Assembly (NCBI GenBank): GCA_030685235.1
Contig: MU839273.1
Span: forward strand, 1-57,024
DNA length: 57,024 bases
Reading direction: 5' to 3'
Source: Copromyces sp. CBS 386.78
Taxonomy: Eukaryota; Ascomycota; Sordariomycetes; Sordariales; Sordariaceae
Of this stretch, positions 44,771-56,170 are shown piece after piece (the stretch's first letter is position 1; each line of letters begins with the position of its first letter). The position numbers and the translations under genes are program-made. The notes under the pieces are model-generated. The model did not search any database, was not told the DNA's origin, and saw only the letters and a list, made by a program, of their open reading frames with translations.

Positions 44771-47098
44771 CGATTTTTTCTCTCTTTCTTCCTCTTTCTT
44801 TTTCCATCTCTTTTGGAAGTTCTTTCATTTCATTGTATCTCACATTCTTTTCGCAGGCATTCGTCTAGTCTCAACACACCCGTGTCTCCGATACAAGCAC
44901 CGCTTTGCTTTATTGGGGCTTCAATTCCAAGGCAGGAATCAACCTCAATCCTTCCGGCCGGATCTCCAGACCTCAAACAAGAGAAAGTGGCAACATCATC
45001 GCCGGTGCAGACCAGACACATGAACAGCGCCTTAGCATTGCCTCCACGTCATGTCCCTAGTGGCGCAATTTATCGCAATTTTCGGGCGTCAGCCCTCCTC
45101 ATCGCTTGTTCTCCGGTAACTGCAAGCCTCTGATCCTGCCAAAGACTTGATCAGCGCGGGCTGCTATTTCCACCCATTGCTTGCTTACTTACACCTCAAG
45201 CTTCATGCCAAAGCAACTCGAACCGTTCTCGCTGATGCCATTCAGGCATGCCGTTTAAAGCCAAGACTGTCGCCTCCAAAGCATGTAGGTAGTGCATGGA
45301 CCTCACAGAATATCTGCAAGTCGGGACATCTACCTACGGTCGGGCCTCACTCCGTCGTTCCAGTCCCTTTCGCGCCTCAGATTGTACCTTAACAGAGAGA
45401 AACAAGAAAGAAGAGTTGGCGCGAGAAGAACAACGAAACAAAGATGGTACTTCCTGATGAACTTGCTAGGCACTGCTTTCCCAAGTTTCATTCTCATCCG
45501 TGCTTGACGTGCCGGATTGCGTCCGCCTCAATGACAAAGAAGAACAGAGCCCCCTCACGGAAAGAGTGTAGGTATAATGTGCAGCCCGAGGGTGAAATGT
45601 GCTCTGAAATGCTTCGTCGGCAAAGCAGAAGGAGGGGCATCGCATCGGTCAGTCGAGAGGAAGAGTGATTGACGCCACAAGATGACAAGAACCCGAACGA
45701 ATCTGTGACAGCTTCGCTCGAATGCCCGCAACCACCTCCACAAGTCAAGTAGCAAGGCTGTATCCTTCAATCTCAGTACCGCTTCATATCTCGAAATTGA
45801 CGTTCGGTGCCGTGCAGAAGACGCAGGGTTGAAGGTCCGTCAGATGCGTTTGGCAGTCGTTGAAGAGCATGTACCAACGTGGTAGTCGGACACCTTTAAC
45901 CCTGCATTCACGAACTTCTAGTTTAAGATTCTAGGTCGGAGTCCCGCAAGAGAGTCACCGAACTCAAAAAGATCACCCTATTCTCGAGTTAGCTTTCGCT
46001 TCTCGTCTTCCTTTCTCAGCCTTCATAAGGCACTCACGAAACACGCTTGGCACTCAGTTTCTCAGACGCGGTTCTTTCCAGCTCCGTCTGCGTCCTCGTT
46101 TTACGTTCTTGATTCAACAACTGGTCCTGTTGGTCAGGTTCTGGCCGAGGTTGTCCTTAGCAATAAACACAGTCACGCAATTCGTACATTCTCCTCACCA
46201 TCCCCACTCATCCACCACAACATGTTTCTTACCTCTCATGTGCACTGCCACCTACCCGGCATTCAACGGCACAGAGCGGGCGCAATGTTGGAACTTGCCA
46301 AGGCACTCATCATTGGTTCGGAGGTAGCACGAGGTGCTCGAAGCTGTGAAGTCCAAATGTCAGCGCCGCTGCAGAGATGCTGTGCGAAGGAATCAGAAAG
46401 GGAAGGTGCTCGCTCATGTGTACCTAAACCATTGACGGGTTCAGGAACAGCCACACCATATTACCCCATTCTGGCCAAGCGTGATACCTGCAAAGTAGTC
46501 TGGCTCCATTGACCAAGGTCATTGTTGCCCTTCCAATAAGGGTTGCTATCCTCCGCTGTTGCCACGAGACCCTTCAATTCTTCAAACTAACACACTCTCA
46601 ACGGTGATGGTGATAGAAACAAAGTGGGGAACCAAAACCCACCTGGGACATATGATGCTATCTTTGCATCTTGGGAGCCTTGTGCCCCTCCAGCCCCCTC
46701 AATACCCCCCTACTGCTCTCACTCCATCACAGCTCTGCCGTCGAAACGACTGAACTTGGACGTTGGAGACTCCAACATGGTTGACCGTGCTTGATGCATG
46801 CGTATACATCAACAGTTGTCCAGGTGATAATCACGAGAGAGAAGATGCGGGTAGGCAGGTTTTTCGAGATCGAGGTTCTCAGACGATTCAGGCAATCAAC
46901 AGTAACACCTTCGTGGTCCCATCCTCGTCCCGTTTCGTGTTGTCGTTGGCATCGTTTGTTTTTCCCATCTTCCCCCTTATCACAACTTGGAACCATACTA
47001 GTCGAAGTGCCGTTTCATTAGACATCTCTTTATTGTCGGAGTTACCAATTAACATCATCCTCTGCACTTCCCCTCATTCGTCATCGTTCGTTCTTGCG
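44771..47098. other. 2.3-kb gene-poor interval upstream of the P450
   Basis: No gene is supported. The P450 frame is open from 46763, but the region before 47099 lacks P450 features and is treated as leader. Confidence 0.5.
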
Positions 47099-49092
47099 AT
47101 GAAGCCGCTTACTCTCGTTATCGTGGGCCTGTTATTGTTGATATTGGCCGTTGTGCACGTCATCAAAGCCTTCAGGGCGATAAACGACCCAAATGGAATC
47201 CCGGGGCCGACACAGATACCCTACTTGGGGCGCATCCATGATCTTCCCATTCAGTTCATGTGGGTCAAGTTCAAGGAGTGGGCGGACAAGTATGGGCAAG
47301 GTGGATTTTACCGGACCATCATGCTTGGTGCCGAGTACATCGTCGTGACCGACGAAAAGGTGGCGGAAGACTTGCTAGTCAAGCGCGCCAAGTACAACTC
47401 GGACCGGCCGGTAATTCGATCCTTGTTTGACTCGAAGAGCACGGATGGCTCAATGGAGTACCTTCCCCTGATGGGCCACAATCGTAAGTAAACAAGCCCC
47501 TGAGAATGATGGAAAGAGCTGACAAAGAACAAAACAACAGAATACTGGGCGCGGCAACGAAAACTCAGCCATTCCTACCTGACCGAGGCCACAAAAGCTC
47601 ACTACTACGGTGTAATGTACTTTGAGGTCCAGCGATGGATGGCACGACTGATCGAAAACCCCGACGACTTCCAATACTCTCTCGAAGACATGTCATCCAA
47701 GATCATGTGCCAGCTGACATGGGATGATCCGAGCCTCAGCGAGTACTGTACCAAGAGCGCGTGGGGTCTCTTGAGGCAAATGTCACCGGCTGGACCCATC
47801 ACCAACGTCTTGACACCGCTCTGGCACTTGCCAATGTTCGTCAATCCCTGGAAGAGAGCAGAGCGCAAACGCCACGATGAACAGCAAGAATGGTGGATGG
47901 AGCGTCTCTTGACATGCAGGGAGAAGTTGTCTCATGGGGAACTGCGCCCATGCTGGACTCGCCAGTTTCTCGAGAAGACCTCCCTCAAGACCAACATTTC
48001 TGGTGACTACGAGGCATCCTCGGTCATTGGCATGCTGGCCCTGGTGGGAATCTTCACCGTCGTGGGCCCCATGTCCTACTGGCTAGTGTCGATGGTCCAC
48101 AACCCCAAATGGCAAGCAGCTGTTCAAAGGGAAGTCGACCAGGTTTGCGGTGGTCATATGCCAAGGTTGGAAGATGCTCCCCGGCTGCCGATTCTCCGTG
48201 CGTGTATCAAGGAAACAATGCGGTGGAAACCGAACGTGCCCACTGGTGTGGCCCACGAGACGGAGGCGGATGATCACTACCGGGGATATTTCATCCCCAA
48301 GGGAACCCGTATCCTGCCGCTTGACTGGTTTGTCGTTCTTGCTCAGTTGTGGTTGTTGCACGATGAGATTCTAATAAAAACAGGTGCTTCCTCCGTAACC
48401 CCGTCAAGTACCCTGACCCGGATAACTTCCGTCCTGAGCGCTGGCTCGAACCGGGCTGGCCCACGTACCAGGAACCGCTGACGCAGTATCCGACGATCAA
48501 GGGCTTTACCTCCTTTGGCTGGGGCCAACGCCAGTGTCTCGGAATGTCACTCACCCAAGATGAGCTCATTGTCGGATGCGGTGCCTTGGCCTGGTTGTTC
48601 AACCTCAGGCACAAGCGTGATCCCGTAACAGGCCGGGAACTACCCGTTCCGCTCGACAAGAGCAACTCTCTGCTGATCATCAAACCTGATCCGTTCCGTA
48701 TGGCATTCGAGCCGCGTTCGGAAAAAAGGAAGATGGAAGCGTTGAGGATCTGGGAGGAGTCCGAGGCAAAGGATTTCGCCAAGAGGGAACAGTGGCTAAG
48801 GAACCTTCGCGAAGGAAAGCCGAATGTGATCAAGGAGCCCAAAGTACCGCAACCGATAGTGAAGGTCTCATCTCCCACGCCCGCAGCAGCGGTCCCAGCT
48901 AGGCTTGTGAAGGGAACTGAGGAAACGAACGGGTTGTCGGAGAAGGTTGTTGAAGAAAAGGGTGCTAGTGTGAATGGTCATGGTGGTGGATTGGCCGCGT
49001 GTGGGTCGGCTGGGAAGGCGATGGGTGATTTGAGAAAGGAGGCGGACATTCGGATCAAGATTGCGAGACTGGATTCTCCTTTGAGTTTGTAG
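47099..49092 (+). CDS. Cytochrome P450 monooxygenase with a long C-terminal tail
   Basis: Three exons (47099-47483, 47541-48327, 48384-49092) with introns of 57 and 56 nt (GTAAGT..ACAG, GTTTGT..ACAG) give 626 aa. ATG 47099 opens a membrane anchor (about residues 5-25, Leu/Val/Ile-rich) and the GIPGPTQIPYLG proline hinge. The second splice restores GTRILPLDWCFLRNPVKYP, matching the usual spacing to NFRPERW. The K-helix KETMRW (ExxR) is near 351 and the haem loop FGWGQRQCLG has Cys near 442. In the I-helix, LVGIFTVV replaces the usual AGx(D/E)TT, so the acidic residue is Phe. About 180 residues follow the haem Cys, some 120 more than normal, charged then Ala/Pro/Gly-rich. It is probably ER-bound; the substrate is unknown. 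Confidence 0.92.
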
Positions 49093-50550
49093 GACTGAGG
49101 CCTGAAGTGCCTTCTGGGACTGGAATAAAGCAATACGGTAAAGGAGGAGATGAAGGTGGTTTCGCATTATCAGGTAGTTTGGAGTTTGGGATTTAGGACA
49201 TGTAACATTCTGAGAATACATTGTAATAGTCTGAATTGTCATGGGGAGGGATGGGAAAATCGGGGCTATCGATCGATACTTAGAAGTCGGGCTTGGTCGT
49301 CTGGAGGGCGAAACGAAGATTGTTGTTCGGGGAAGACGATGAGAGGTGGCTATAACTTTCCTGGACGAATGGAATGGAGTGTGTCCTGATGTAAGGAGGT
49401 ATTTTTTTGTTTTATGTTGTGTGTAATGTCGACCACAACGTGCCTTCCGTCCCGCGGACATGAGGTGTAAGGAGGAACGATTGAGCCCACCACTCGATAT
49501 GGCCCAATCGGGTAATGGGACGCGGATCAGGCAAGTTCGATGTTCTGCGCTCGTATCCTCTCAGCGACACGGCCAAAGAAGCAGGAAGGCACGATCAGCC
49601 GTGATGTGGCCAACGGCAAGTGGAAATGCTACCAAGTTCATGGATCCCGTCAGTAAGCGATCAAGTGGTGGTGATATGGAGTTGAGGAAGACGGAGAGGA
49701 CCTTACCCGTGGGTGTTGCGGTGGAAGGTCAGATCACCACCACAACACCCACTGTGCTCTTTGCGTATATGTAGCCAGCTCAGATCACCGATATCGAATT
49801 GTCACAATGTCTTGTCAAAAATCGTTTGTCATTGAACTCATAACTAACACTGAACTGTTCATTTCAGTCACATCAATTTTTCTAGTCAGACATACATACC
49901 CGTTGCCACCGGATAGCCAGTCCGAAATGGTCTTGCCCGCAAAAGCGACGGGAGATGGGAGGATTATATACTGCCAACTGCTCTGCTGGATTCCCCAAGG
50001 TTGGCATTTTTGCTGCAATCTGCACGGCACAGGATCATGACACGGACTGCGTGAGTGCGTGATCAATGCTACCGCTTGGAAGCAGACCATGTATGACTGC
50101 TTGGTTTTTTTTTTTTTTTTTGAATTCCTCGTTTTGGACATGGTCCGTTGCACGTCAGCTTCGGCCTTCCCCCTTCCAGTGTCCGCCTTGGTGGAGAACT
50201 GCTCGCAGCTCGTCAACCTGTTGGACGATTACCAATCCCTTGCTCAATGCACACTGACCAAGTAACTGTAACCAAAGCTGCACCTTCCATGTTGTGAATC
50301 AGGCATAAAATCTCTCTCTGCAGCTTCGTCTTGGCAAAATGCAGCTTACACAAAAGGGAGTTGCCGGCTGGCGAAGGGCGGTGGTTCCACGGCAGGAGGG
50401 GCTCATCTCTCCCTCCATTCCATGCTCATCCCTCCAACTTATCAAGACACAAGTCCTCCAAGCGGCTGACTTTTCTTCAACTCTGACAACACCAGACATT
50501 GTACACATCGTCAAGTTCCATTTACCCATACAGCACTGTCCATAGCAGCC
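49093..50550. other. Intergenic, nothing supported
   Basis: A T17 to T18 tract lies at about 50105-50122. Short frames have no motif. The end is the promoter and leader of the next gene. Confidence 0.55.
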
Positions 50551-51295
50551 ATGTCGTCTTCTTCCGGCTTTATCCCCACCGAGGCCGTCGTCGGCACCAC
50601 CGTCGCCATGTCGTTCATCCTTCTCGGTATGTACCATGACCATTCGTATCACAAACGACGTCAACCACATCAACCCATCCCTCCTCATCTCTTCTTCTCA
50701 AAATCCCCAAACCAACCCCTCTTCTCTTCCAACACACACCCACTAACCCCTCTCAACACATATTGTAGGCAACGCAATAACCCAATCCTTCATGGGCGTC
50801 CCCGCCCTCCTCGTCTCCTTCCCGCACCCCTCCTCCCCCACCCACGCCGACCGCGCCCGTCTTCTGGGTTCTCAATGGCCCGTCTTCTGGCGCGTCGGCA
50901 ACGTCTTCTTCCGCCCCATTTCCACCTTTGGCATCCTAGGCTACGGCTACGCAGCCTGGGCCTGCTCTCGCTCTTCTTCCTCCACCCAGGGCCTCTCTTC
51001 CACTACTAGCGGGAACGCCTGGAAGTTGTACGCCATCAGTGCTTTGTGCCACTTGATTACCGTGGTGCACAGCGCTGTGAACATGCAGCCTATCAATGCC
51101 AAGATTGAGGGATTGAGAAGAAGGGAGGCAGGACATGGACATGGAGGAGGGACGGATCTGGCGCTTGCCGAGTACTATGCTAGGAAGTGGGCGAGGTTGA
51201 ATCTGGTTAGGTTGGTGATGCCGGCTGTTGCGGGGAGTGTGGCGTTGTGGACTACCTTGAAGGCGGGGAGGGTTGGGGGTGTTAGTTTCCTTTAG
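50551..51295 (+). CDS. DUF1772 / anthrone oxygenase-like membrane protein
   Basis: Two exons, 50551-50626 and 50769-51295, join over a 142-nt intron (GTATGT...TGTAG) to give 200 aa. Four hydrophobic segments are visible: about residues 10-26, 28-38 with AITQSFMGVPALL, 75-90 (ISTFGILGYGYAAWA), 110-125 (YAISALCHLITVVHSAV) and near 180 (LVMPAVAGSVALW). The VHSAVNMQPINAKIE stretch and the W..LN..R near 170 fit the DUF1772 family. That family includes small oxygenases acting on anthrones in polyketide pathways, but most members are uncharacterised. A short loop with a GHGHGGG stretch lies before the last helix pair. The specific activity is not established by sequence. Confidence 0.82.
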
Positions 51296-52133
51296 GCCTT
51301 TAGGCCAAAGGACTGGACTCAAGGGAGATAGGTGGCTGGACTTTGGCTATGTACTGCTTGAAGGAGGGAGGGATATAAACTGCCAAGGCAGACTGAGGAT
51401 GAAGATGAAGAGAGAGCACTTTAGTGATAATGGAATTGATGGAGATGGCAAGACGAGAAGGAAAGTAGCAGTGGTATGTTATACTGGGGGTACATAGGTA
51501 AGTAGGCAATGAACAATTAGGAATATACCGATATTAGTTGCGCCTTTATCATTTGAATCAGAAACACATTTTGGCGGAGAGAGAGTTGCAGACACTTGAC
51601 TCGTGGAAATGCATGTTTCCAGTGAGTGAGTCAGTTGATGAAGCCTCTCACGTCGAGGAGGAATTTGTAGAGATTGCTTCCATCCTTCTTGTCAACATAG
51701 GCAAGACTTCCAAGTCACCTTGAGGAGAAGGTCTTACTCGTCCATCCTTCACACGTTGCAATGGCGAGTACAAAAACATGGGAAATTTGCCCTAAATGGA
51801 TGAATTCATTCGTGCCATGTACTGTTATGGATCATCATGTCCTCCAAGGCTGCTTCTGCTTTTCCCGCCTCAACACTCTCTGCTGTGAGAAAAGGATAAT
51901 TATAAACGCTGTGTAAAGCTGAACAGACAGGCATGAGACCCCCCAGCTCCTTCTGTCTGCCAGGGTATCTCCGCTAAGGTAGGTAGGTAACAACATGAGG
52001 CCGCTTCTTCTCCCCTTATCCCCCGCTTTCCTCCTTCCTTTTTCCTTTCTCCATCCCCTTCCCCACCATTTGCCACCATTTCCTTCTTCGGTCTTCTACT
52101 CCAACGCCTTTATGTTCTTCATTGGATGGTCTA
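51296..52133. other. Intergenic, nothing supported
   Basis: The 3' ends of two convergent genes flank this stretch. No conserved frame or repeat beyond GGTAGGTAGGTA near 51980. Confidence 0.6.
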
Positions 52134-54101
52134 CTACACCGTGTTTTTAACGAACCTCATGCTCCCTCCCCTCACACCACTACCACGTGCACCACCAAGG
52201 CCAAGGCCACCAAACACCAGTTTGCCCAACGCAAACCCAGCAACAAACGTAGCTCCAGAGACCCATTCCTTCTTGACAGCCACCTCCCTAGTATTCTGGT
52301 CTACATCCACAGGAATCAATGGTGAGGGGAGGAACTGATTGATCAGTTCAATGGTATCGGCAATGGTGCTACTCCAGTCTTTCTCTTTCCGTTCGTTAAG
52401 CTTGTCGTTGACGGCGTCCAAGAAATTCCCGCCATCGGACTCGGAGCCAGCGACTGACTCTGATGTGGAAGAATTGCAAGAGCCACCAGACGAAAAACCA
52501 ATGTCTTCCACTTGGCTAGCAAACCGGAGTTTCTTGAATCTCTTGTCAGTCCTGGATAGGCGGGAAGGATGCATGTGAGCTGAGGGGTTTTGGCCTACGC
52601 CTTGGAATTCTTCGCGTTCACCATGGGCTTCGGTTACAGATGGAGGAGCGTAATCTGTACCTCCAGCTGAATCAAGATGCCATCCCACACGATCGAGAAT
52701 CAACGAGTCTCGATGAGGAGAAGAAGGATACTCAGTCGTTGTACTGTACGCGTCTCCTAAAATATCCAGGCCGTCGTCCATTCCTGACAAGGCACACGAT
52801 TGAACGCCACTGTCTAGTCTGTGCAGATCATCGCGGTGAAGCTCAGCATGCTGTGGGGATGGTGAAGTCCTCAGACTCGACGACATTGAAGATGCCAAAC
52901 TCGGTACACTACTACTGGGCAACGGCGAGGGCGGAACTTCTGTGACGGTGACTGAAGTGTAAACATCTTTGAGTTTGAGCGTGTCCAAGTCGATATATGT
53001 TACCGGCTTGTAAGTCGGCGGTGGAGGCGCTGAGGCTTGGTCAAAGCCCTTGGGAGCATGCTTCTTCTTCATCTCGACTGCTTTGGCCGAGTCGACGAAT
53101 TCTTGGATTTTGAGGACTTGGGAGCCACAGGGGGTGAAGGAGACGATGAGGAGGCATTCGTTTGTCCAGTGGAGTTCGGTGGTCTTTGAGGGTGTGGTTG
53201 CTTCCGAGTTTCCTTCTTGGGGCTCTTCTTGGGCAGCAGCAGGTGGAGGAGATGGGTGGCGTGAATGTTCAGCAGATGTTAGGGGTGATGATGATTTTTG
53301 TTCCTTTTGAGAGGAGGCCTGGGAGGGATTGAAGGCTGAAGAAGGCGTGGAATGTTCCGAGGGTGGCTCGGTGACTTCCGTGATGGGACTCAGAACCGTG
53401 CCAGGCATTGGTTGTGAGCCTGGTAGGGCTAGGTTTCCTAGCGTGTCACTTGGATCCACCGACTCAAGATCTGGGTCTTCATCAGAGCTGTACTCTGACT
53501 CATCAGAACTGTCCTCATCTTCCACTTCGACATGAGGAATAACCTCTTTCTCGGTCTCCTTATCATCATCTCCTTTCCCGTTCCCGCCCTCCTTCGCTTG
53601 CCCAGTCTCCTCCTCCTTCTTCCCACCATCTGTCTTTGTCTTCTCCTGCACGTGGGGCTTTAAGACACCCTCCATCTCACACCGCAAAATCACTTGGCCC
53701 TTTTCCGGATCGTCCCACAGCTCCACCGGTTTCATCTCAAAGCTTTTGAAGGCTGAGAAAACCAAGGAAGCATGGTGAGCAAAGTCCGCTTTGCCCCTCA
53801 CCGGCATTCCCAGGGATTGAGGGAGAACCTCGTGCGTAAAGTGGGGACTGAGGGGCTCGGTGATGGTAGTAACATCGAGTGAGCCGTAGCCATGGAGGAG
53901 GCGCCGAAGGGTTTGGGAGCGTTTATCGGCGAGGGACTGCGACTGGGGAGGAGGTCGGCCGCCGGAAGGGACAAGACGTTGCATGGCATTGTTCATAGGG
54001 AGGGTGGTCGGTGGGGGAGGCGTTGGACCGGCGGGGATGAAAGTCTGGACGACGTTGTCCAGAGGGAGATTTTGTGATGGAGGGGTAGATGGCGTTGCCA
54101 T
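52134..54101 (-). CDS. Protein with an NTF2/SnoaL-like domain split by a disordered insert
   Basis: The single-exon gene encodes 655 aa. The N-terminus has two copies of a Pro-rich motif, LPLDNVVQTFIPAG and LPMNNAMQRLVPSG, spaced 23 residues. Residues 62-150 (LHGYGSLDVTTITEPLSPHF ... GKADFAHHASLVFSAFKSFE ... ILRCEMEGVLKP) look like the first half of an NTF2/SnoaL fold. A Glu/Lys/Ser-rich low-complexity stretch of about 150 residues follows. Then LHWTNECLLIVSF and QVLKIQEFVDSAK (about 308-340) read as the last strands of the same domain. A long Ser/Pro-rich region follows, then a hydrophobic helix near the C-terminus (FVAGFALGKLVFGGLGLGGA) that could anchor it in a membrane. No catalytic residues can be assigned. 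Function is unknown. Confidence 0.8.
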   Translation of the reverse strand: MATPSTPPSQNLPLDNVVQTFIPAGPTPPPPTTLPMNNAMQRLVPSGGRPPPQSQSLADKRSQTLRRLLHGYGSLDVTTITEPLSPHFTHEVLPQSLGMPVRGKADFAHHASLVFSAFKSFEMKPVELWDDPEKGQVILRCEMEGVLKPHVQEKTKTDGGKKEEETGQAKEGGNGKGDDDKETEKEVIPHVEVEDEDSSDESEYSSDEDPDLESVDPSDTLGNLALPGSQPMPGTVLSPITEVTEPPSEHSTPSSAFNPSQASSQKEQKSSSPLTSAEHSRHPSPPPAAAQEEPQEGNSEATTPSKTTELHWTNECLLIVSFTPCGSQVLKIQEFVDSAKAVEMKKKHAPKGFDQASAPPPPTYKPVTYIDLDTLKLKDVYTSVTVTEVPPSPLPSSSVPSLASSMSSSLRTSPSPQHAELHRDDLHRLDSGVQSCALSGMDDGLDILGDAYSTTTEYPSSPHRDSLILDRVGWHLDSAGGTDYAPPSVTEAHGEREEFQGVGQNPSAHMHPSRLSRTDKRFKKLRFASQVEDIGFSSGGSCNSSTSESVAGSESDGGNFLDAVNDKLNERKEKDWSSTIADTIELINQFLPSPLIPVDVDQNTREVAVKKEWVSGATFVAGFALGKLVFGGLGLGGARGSGVRGGSMRFVKNTV

Positions 54102-55192
54102 GTTGGTGATTGTTGATAATGGATGAGGTTGAGTCCAGCGAGAGGTGTTTGCTAAGGTCTGTGAGACGTGAGTTATGTGATTGGGAACGAATAACGGTGG
54201 AAATCAAGGCTTGACAACGATGTGATAATTTAGGTCGCTAAGAGGAATGTTGATCTTTGCTACCCAGCTGGTGATGTTGAGGGTTCGCCGTTTATGTTGG
54301 CGAGAACGATATAGTTACTAAGCGGTGACAATGTGGCTCAGTTCAAACGAAAGATTGAATGATGCTCAGATGAACCTGTGAAAGGCTGTGAAGTGGCTGT
54401 CAAGAAGGTGAGTGCGAGACAGGCTCAGCGAATATTTACTAGGGCGCAACATAAAGGATGGGCGGTGATGGACAGGTCCCCGAAGTGCTGATGATGGATG
54501 CAGGCAAGAACCACCTGACCGGTGAAGATTCCTAAAACTTGGACTTACCTGCGGTCGTGCATCGCCATAGCCCTGGGCTCGTGCAGTCTAAGAACTCGTA
54601 CATGACCCTGCCAACAGGTTGGTGCATGGCCTGCGCCCATTCTCCTGCCAAGGACGTGCCATATCTTCCCAGGAAACACCACATTGAGCATGGACCTCAT
54701 GTGTTGCCGACATGTTGGAAGCCTGGAAGCTCGATGAATGCCGCTAGGGAAGGCTTGGAGTGCCTATCACGCAACTGATGTCGTGTGCGAGGTCCCATAA
54801 TGGTCCAACATGTTCTTCAACGTTCTCCTTTCACGCATGTCTGCAATGGAAGGTGCCGTTGATGGGCTGCGGCGGCCACTGCCACTTTGGTCAGCGTTCC
54901 TGTCTTGATGGTTGGTCATCGGAATCTCGTCCTCACGACTTTCCTGTGTCCCCCTTGAAGAAGCTCCGAATTGGGAAGTGTACCCGTGGTTTCAGAGTGA
55001 TTGGGGGAAGGAGGCGCTTTTAGGACTGACGAGTAGCAGACATGGAGCCGACTTTTTGACCTCGCCACATGTTTAAGTCCTCTCCTCTCTCCATCTCTGA
55101 CACTTGTCCTCCATCACTTGAAATACCTATGTCCTATGTCAAGCCACCACAGCCAGCAAACCAAAATCATCACACTTGACGCATCCTCCACA
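54102..55192. other. Intergenic, divergent promoter region
   Basis: This region lies between two divergent genes. Short frames near 54539-55023 have no motif. A second in-frame ATG for the NmrA-like gene lies at 55136. Confidence 0.55.
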
Positions 55193-56170
55193 ATGAACAA
55201 GAAAACCATCCTCGTCACCGGTGCAACCGGCCAACAAGGAGGCGCCGTCATTGACGCCCTCATGGACCTCGACAAGTCCGGTGAGAAGTTCTCCATCCTC
55301 GCCGTCACCCGCAAAGCCGACAGCCCTGCCGCTCTTGACCTCGTCAAGAAACACGCGCGCGTCAAGCTAGTCGAAGGCAACCTCGACAATGTGCCGGCGC
55401 TCTTCGAGTCTGCCAAGATCATCGCCGGCGAGCATCAACTCCCCATCTGGGGCGTCTTCTCGGTCCAAGTGTCCATGGGCCTCGGCGTGACGTTTGACAG
55501 CGAGGTCAAGCAAGGCAAAGCGCTCATCGACGGTGCCATTGCAAACGGTGTCCAGCACTTTGTGTACAGCTCTGTGGAGCGCGGCGGCGATGAAAGGAGC
55601 TGGGAAAACTCGACGCCCATCCCGCATTTCCAGACCAAGAAGCTGATCGAGGACTACCTGAATGCGACGTGCGGCAAGCAGCCTGGGTCCAGGATGGGCT
55701 GGACGATCCTCAGGCCCGTGGCGTTCATGGAAAACCTCAAGCCTGGCATGCCGACGAGCTTGTTCTTGACGGCGTTGAAGAACCACTTGGGAGAGGACAG
55801 GAAGTCGCTGCAGTGGATCTCTGTGCATGACATCGGTGTCTTTGCGGCCAAGGTGTTTGACGAGCCGGAGCGGTGGAATCACACGGCGGTCGGGCTGGCG
55901 GGGGATGAATTGACGATTGAGCAGCTCAGCAAGGCTTTCTCCAAGGCGACTGGGTATCCCATCCCGCTGACGTATTCTTTTGCTGGAAGTTTGTTGACGT
56001 GGCTTGTCAAGGAGGTCGGCTTGATGATCGGCTGGTTCGCGAGCGAGGGCTACAAGGCCGACGTGGAGGCGAGGAGGAAGGATCATCCGGGCATGTTGAC
56101 CATGGAGCAGTGGTTGCTGACGAAGAGTCAGTTTAGCACGGGGGTCGACGGCGCGCAGATTGGAGCTTGA
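55193..56170 (+). CDS. NmrA-like NAD(P)-binding protein
   Basis: The single-exon gene encodes 325 aa from ATG 55193, which places the Rossmann strand and GATGQQG motif (residues 10-16) right at the N-terminus as in NmrA/HSCARG relatives; an ATG at 55136 would add 19 residues. AVTRKADSPA follows the second strand where NADPH-binding members have a basic residue. The FSVQVSMGLG, VYSSVERGG and LRPVAFMENL segments match the NmrA family pattern; the Tyr-x3-Lys of true short-chain dehydrogenases is absent, as is common in NmrA proteins. The role could be redox sensing or reduction of a small substrate; sequence does not decide. Confidence 0.9.
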   Translation: MNKKTILVTGATGQQGGAVIDALMDLDKSGEKFSILAVTRKADSPAALDLVKKHARVKLVEGNLDNVPALFESAKIIAGEHQLPIWGVFSVQVSMGLGVTFDSEVKQGKALIDGAIANGVQHFVYSSVERGGDERSWENSTPIPHFQTKKLIEDYLNATCGKQPGSRMGWTILRPVAFMENLKPGMPTSLFLTALKNHLGEDRKSLQWISVHDIGVFAAKVFDEPERWNHTAVGLAGDELTIEQLSKAFSKATGYPIPLTYSFAGSLLTWLVKEVGLMIGWFASEGYKADVEARRKDHPGMLTMEQWLLTKSQFSTGVDGAQIGA

